Shown here: piece after piece, positions 60,770 through 64,000 of the stretch
Layout: each line of letters starts with the position of its first letter
Numbering within the stretch: the stretch's first letter is position 1
Source: Hornefia porci
Lineage (GTDB): Bacteria; Bacillota; Clostridia; Peptostreptococcales; Anaerovoracaceae
Length of the DNA stretch: 64,000 nt
Direction of reading: 5' to 3'
Assembly (NCBI RefSeq): GCF_001940235.1
Contig: NZ_MJIE01000001.1
Coordinates: 62,001 to 126,000, forward strand
Translations under genes and position numbers: made by a program
Notes under the pieces: generated by a model
The model's input: only the letters and a program-made list of their open reading frames with translations
Told to the model about the DNA's origin: nothing
Databases searched by the model: none

Positions 60770-61465
60770 ATGACGATTATTTTGTTTGCAGCGCTTTTTC
60801 CGCCGGTTTTTCTGATGGTCCGGATATACCGGATGGACAAGATCGAAAGAGAGCCGGGAGGACTGATTCTGAAGCTGTTCCTGTTTGGCGCTGTCGCCGC
60901 CATAGCGGCGGGCGTGCTCGAGAGCATCTTCGAGGGCGTGCTCCAGGCTGTATTTTACAAAAATTCGCTGGCCTACCGGCTGGCGCTGTATTTTCTCGTG
61001 GTGGGCTGGACCGAGGAGGGAGTCAAGCATTTCGCTCTGAAACGGGGCAGCTGGAACCATCCGGCCTTTGACTACCGGTTCGATGCGGTGGTGTATTCTG
61101 TGGCGGCGGCTCTGGGCTTTGCGGCGTTTGAGAATGTGGGCTACGTGTTCGCATACGGACTGAACGTGGCGCTGGGACGGGCGCTCACGGCGATTCCCGG
61201 ACACTGTATTTTCGGCATTTTCATGGGGTATTATTACGGAACGGCAAAGCATTTCGCCGTCCGCGGAGAACCGGTCCGGGCGCAGCTTTATCAGCGAATA
61301 AGCATCCTTATGCCGGTGCTGATGCACGGGTTTTATGACTTCTGCGCCACCTCCGGGAACGGAGCAGCCAGCGGCGTGTTTCTGCTCTACGTTATCCTGC
61401 TGGACATCGTGGCCTTTACCCGGATTCACCGGTATGAAAAGGAGGATCGCAGGATAGAGGCGTAG
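60770..61465 (+). CDS. PrsW-family intramembrane metalloprotease
   Basis: A 231-residue membrane protein with about seven helices. Conserved metal-type motifs are WTEEGVKHFAL (paired glutamates), ALGFAAFENVGYVF, TAIPGHCIFGIFMGYYYG and PVLMHGFYDFCA. PrsW in B. subtilis starts the cleavage of the anti-sigma factor RsiW. No sigma or anti-sigma gene is adjacent, so the target is unknown. The ATG has AAAGGGGAG nine bases upstream; the longer frame from 60644 overlaps the promoter. Confidence 0.85.
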   Translation: MTIILFAALFPPVFLMVRIYRMDKIEREPGGLILKLFLFGAVAAIAAGVLESIFEGVLQAVFYKNSLAYRLALYFLVVGWTEEGVKHFALKRGSWNHPAFDYRFDAVVYSVAAALGFAAFENVGYVFAYGLNVALGRALTAIPGHCIFGIFMGYYYGTAKHFAVRGEPVRAQLYQRISILMPVLMHGFYDFCATSGNGAASGVFLLYVILLDIVAFTRIHRYEKEDRRIEA

Positions 61466-61524
61466 GCCGGAGTGCGTGCCGGCGACGCCGGGCGCTGCGG
61501 ATTATAATTTGTGATAAAAAACCA

Positions 61525-61553
61525 TTAACAAAAGAAGTTTTTTGTGGTATAAC
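61525..61553 (+). promoter_or_regulatory. Promoter of ilvE
   Basis: TTAACA (61525-61530) and TATAAC (61548-61553), 17-base spacing, 31 bases before the start. No T-box fits in this short leader. Confidence 0.6.
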
Positions 61554-61584
61554 ATAAAAGGAAACATTTGAAAGGAGAGAAACA

Positions 61585-62607
61585 ATGGCTAAAAATATTG
61601 ACTGGTCGAATCTCGGCTTTGAATATACACCGGCCGACTACCGTTATGTCGCAACCTGTAAGGATGGAAAGTGGGACGAGGGCGGACTGTCCGAGGACCC
61701 GAATTTCATGATCAATGAGTGTGCGGGAGTGCTTCAGTACGCGCAGGCGTGTTTCGAGGGTCTCAAGGCGTACAGGACGGAGGACGGCAGAATCGTGACG
61801 TTCCGTCCGGATCTGAACGCGAAGAGAATGTCGGATTCTGCGGCGAGACTGGAAATTCCGCCTGTGCCGGAGGAGCTGTTTATGAAGGCTCTGGACGCTC
61901 TGGTAAACGCGAACAAGGATCTGGTTCCGCCCTACGGAAGCGGTGCGACTCTCTATGTCCGCCCGTATGTGTACGGCAGCAGTCCGGTTATCGGCGTGGC
62001 TCCGGCGGAGGAGTATACCTTCCGCATGATCTGTATGCCGGTGGGTCCCTATTTCAAAGGCGGGGCGAAGCCGGTGGTCGTGAAGATCTCCGATTATGAC
62101 CGGGCGGCCCCCCACGGAACCGGCGGCATCAAGGCGGCTCTGAACTACGCCATGTCCCTGTACGCGGGCATGAAGGCTCATGAGGAGGGCTTCGCGGAGA
62201 ACATTTATCTGGATCCCGCCACGAGGACCAAGATCGAGGAGGCCGGCGGCATGAACGTGATTTTTGTGACAAAGGACGGCTCGCTGGTTGTGCCGAAATC
62301 CCCGTCGATTCTGCCTTCCATCACCCGCCGCAGTCTGGTTGTGGTCGCAAGGGACATCCTGGGAATGAAGGTGGACGAGAGAGAAGTCACGCTGGCTGAG
62401 GTTCCGGAATTCGCGGAGTGCGGACTGGTCGGAACGGCGGCTGTCATCTGCCCGGTGGGCAAAATCAGCGATCACGGCAGAGAGATCGCGTTCCCGAGCG
62501 GAATGGAAACAATGGGACCGGTTCTCTCGAAGCTGTATGATACCCTGACCGGTATTCAGATGGGAAGACTCGAAGCTCCGGAGGGGTGGATTCACGAAAT
62601 CAAATGA
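61585..62607 (+). CDS. ilvE: Branched-chain amino acid aminotransferase
   Basis: A 340-residue class IV aminotransferase for Val, Leu and Ile. YAQACFEGLKAYRTEDGRIVTFRPDLNAKRM, the Y/G-rich YGSGATLYVRPYVYGS, and the PLP lysine segment GTGGIKAALNYAMSL are diagnostic. The length is right for the longer type II subgroup. Good ribosome site AAAGGAGAG. It is 24 bases ahead of deoC. Besides making branched-chain amino acids it may start their fermentation. Confidence 0.93.
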   Translation: MAKNIDWSNLGFEYTPADYRYVATCKDGKWDEGGLSEDPNFMINECAGVLQYAQACFEGLKAYRTEDGRIVTFRPDLNAKRMSDSAARLEIPPVPEELFMKALDALVNANKDLVPPYGSGATLYVRPYVYGSSPVIGVAPAEEYTFRMICMPVGPYFKGGAKPVVVKISDYDRAAPHGTGGIKAALNYAMSLYAGMKAHEEGFAENIYLDPATRTKIEEAGGMNVIFVTKDGSLVVPKSPSILPSITRRSLVVVARDILGMKVDEREVTLAEVPEFAECGLVGTAAVICPVGKISDHGREIAFPSGMETMGPVLSKLYDTLTGIQMGRLEAPEGWIHEIK

Positions 62608-62631
62608 GATTAAATAAGGATACGGAAACAG

Positions 62632-63294
62632 ATGCGGAATTTGAATGAATATCTTGACAGCACACTTCTCCGGCCGGACGCGACGGCGGCGCAGATCGCC
62701 GCACTGTGTCACGAGGCGATGGAGTACGAGTTCAGGGCGGTCTGCATTCCGCCCTGCTATGTAAGCCTTGCGAGGGATATCCTGCGGGGAAGCAGCGTGA
62801 AGATCGCCACTGTCGTCGGTTTTCCCCTGGGAAACTCTGCGACAGCAGTGAAGGCATATGAAACGGAGCGGGCTGTCGGGGACGGTGCGGACGAAATCGA
62901 TATGGTCATGAACATCAGCTATTTCAAATCGGGCCGGCATATCGACGCCAGGGACGACATTCGTGCGGTGGTTTCCGCCGCTGCGAAGGGCGGAGCTGTC
63001 GTAAAGGTGATTATCGAGACCTGCCTGCTGGATGAAGATGAGATCCGCGATGCCTGCAGACTTGTGATGGAAACGGGAGCGGCCTTTGTGAAGACGTCTA
63101 CCGGATTCAGCACGGGAGGCGCTGCGGCAGAGGATGTCCGTGTCATGAAGGAAACGGTCGGCGACCGACTGAAAATCAAGGCGGCCGGCGGCATTCGGGA
63201 TCTGGCAGCGGCCGGAGAGCTTATCGGTGCGGGCGCGGACCGTCTGGGCTGCAGCGCGGCTGCCGATGTCATGGAGGAATGGAAGGAATCCTGA
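62632..63294 (+). CDS. deoC: Deoxyribose-phosphate aldolase
   Basis: A 220-residue class I aldolase that splits deoxyribose 5-phosphate to glyceraldehyde 3-phosphate and acetaldehyde. The landmarks are LDSTLLRPDAT, VVGFPLGNSATAVKAYE, ADEIDMVMNI, VKVIIETCLL (active-site region), and FVKTSTGFSTGGAAAEDV with the Schiff-base lysine. Typical length. No other deo genes are adjacent; the pairing with ilvE is probably chance. The ribosome site is weak (GGAAACAG). Confidence 0.94.
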   Translation: MRNLNEYLDSTLLRPDATAAQIAALCHEAMEYEFRAVCIPPCYVSLARDILRGSSVKIATVVGFPLGNSATAVKAYETERAVGDGADEIDMVMNISYFKSGRHIDARDDIRAVVSAAAKGGAVVKVIIETCLLDEDEIRDACRLVMETGAAFVKTSTGFSTGGAAAEDVRVMKETVGDRLKIKAAGGIRDLAAAGELIGAGADRLGCSAAADVMEEWKES

Positions 63295-63347
63295 ACCGGA
63301 GCCGTGAGCATGGAGTGAAGCAGAACTTCAGACCCGTCGGGGTTTCG

Positions 63348-63365
63348 CAGGACAGAGATGTCCTG
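63348..63365. terminator. Hairpin between convergent genes
   Basis: CAGGACA (63348-63354) and TGTCCTG (63359-63365) form a perfect 7-bp stem with a GAGA loop. It lies between deoC and the minus-strand aminotransferase; a clear T run is missing. Confidence 0.35.
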
Positions 63366-63380
63366 TGGAAGCCGGGCGGG

Positions 63381-64000
63381 TTATTTTTGCGTGCTGTTCT
63401 GTTCGCCGGAAAGAATCTCCGTCAGGGCGCGGATGATGTACCGGTTTTCCTCCTCAGTACGCACTGCGATACGGTAGAAATATTCGCCGCGTTCCGGGCA
63501 GTCCTCAAGCCCGCGGTAATTGGAACAGTTGCGGATCAGCACAGAATGCTCCAGCAGAGGCTCGTCCAGGGGCTCGCCGCTGCGGAAGAAAATGTAGTTC
63601 GCCTGGGAATCGTAGGTTCTGAAGCCCAGTCCCAGAAGAGCGGAGATAAGCTTTTCCCGTTCCAGAGCGACGCGAACCCGGGTCTGATCCTCCAGATCAG
63701 TAAGGGACAGGGCGGCGATTCCCGCCTTTGCCGCCGGCGTGGAAACCGGCCAGGTCTGCATGCATCCGTTCACTGCCGCGGCGTCCTCTGCACTGCCGCA
63801 CAGGCAGAAGCCCAGCCGTAATCCGGCCATAGCGAAGAGCTTGGTAAACGATTTCAGTATAATCACATTGGGCAAGGCTTCAATCCGGGGAAGCACCGTG
63901 TAGTTTTCCTCGCCCAGCACAAAGTCCATGAAGCATTCGTCAATCAGCATGCGCGCGCCGCTGCAGTGGCAGGCGTAGATTATGGAGGTGATTTTCTTCT
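63381..64000 (-). CDS. PLP-dependent aminotransferase (HisC/CobD-like), C-terminal part
   Basis: The frame is open to the window edge; about 205 residues are seen. MLIDECFMDFVLGEENY holds the PLP aspartate region, and the lysine that binds PLP is in LKSFTKLFAMAGLRLGFCL. The conserved late arginine is in YYRIAVRT-like EYFYRIAVRT. The DECFMDF signature is common in threonine-phosphate decarboxylases (CobD) of cobalamin synthesis and also found in HisC-type enzymes, and no neighbour decides between them. The 5' end is outside the window. Confidence 0.8.
   Translation of the reverse strand, partial: KKITSIIYACHCSGARMLIDECFMDFVLGEENYTVLPRIEALPNVIILKSFTKLFAMAGLRLGFCLCGSAEDAAAVNGCMQTWPVSTPAAKAGIAALSLTDLEDQTRVRVALEREKLISALLGLGFRTYDSQANYIFFRSGEPLDEPLLEHSVLIRNCSNYRGLEDCPERGEYFYRIAVRTEEENRYIIRALTEILSGEQNSTQK

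Overview
The window looks like a chromosomal segment of an anaerobic, low-redox Clostridia-type Firmicute. The evidence is a Gram-positive PolC, the nusA-ylxR-ylxQ-infB and pyrH-frr-uppS-cdsA-dxr-rseP-ispG-polC gene orders, strong Shine-Dalgarno sequences, a 2-hydroxyacyl-CoA dehydratase system, crotonase and indolepyruvate:ferredoxin oxidoreductase. The DNA is GC-rich for that class by eye. A placement near the Anaerovoracaceae (Eubacteriales Family XIII) is possible, but I cannot establish it from this sequence. I see no rRNA, tRNA, insertion sequence, prophage or CRISPR array.

Layout. 1-3.8 kb: end of ybaK, then a tightly overlapping set of a 2-hydroxyacyl-CoA dehydratase subunit, a second subunit fused to its ATP-dependent activator, and a DUF4203 membrane protein. 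4-7.8 kb: small multidrug-export family protein, crotonase, thiamine diphosphokinase and a DUF975 membrane protein with a repetitive tail. 8-10.6 kb: divergent serA/serC. 10.7-22.3 kb: D-Ala-D-Ala carboxypeptidase, uvrC, DUF1292 protein, an untracked 56-residue membrane protein, FAD oxidoreductase, cation/proton antiporter, uracil permease, an MBL-fold RNase Z-like protein and a secreted amidase. 22.4-26.3 kb: a metal P-type ATPase cassette with a structured leader, then cysK behind a leader with its own small ORF. 26.4-33.5 kb: mnmA, a TetM-like ribosomal GTPase fused to a YacP/Rae1-type nuclease domain, M18 peptidase, nudC and trxB.

33.6-43.5 kb is one long colinear cluster for UMP kinase, ribosome recycling, undecaprenyl-PP and phospholipid synthesis, the MEP isoprenoid pathway (dxr, ispG), site-2 protease and PolC. 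The PolC lacks the proofreading exonuclease domain normally inserted in its PHP domain. 44.4-59.5 kb is the rimP-nusA-ylxR-ylxQ-infB-rbfA-nrnA-truB-ribF cluster followed by rpsO-pnp. An iorA-iorB-paaK aryl-acid module sits between ribF and rpsO. 59.5-64 kb: queuosine-precursor transporter behind a probable preQ1-I riboswitch and attenuator, a PrsW-family protease, ilvE, deoC and the end of a PLP-dependent aminotransferase.

The strongest candidates for undescribed biology are the GTPase-nuclease fusion (27646-30270), the exonuclease-less PolC (39694-43473), the dehydratase-activase fusion (1507-3192), the cysK leader peptide (26239-26295) and the metal ATPase cassette (22375-24976). All functional calls rest on reading motifs in the sequence; no database search was possible.
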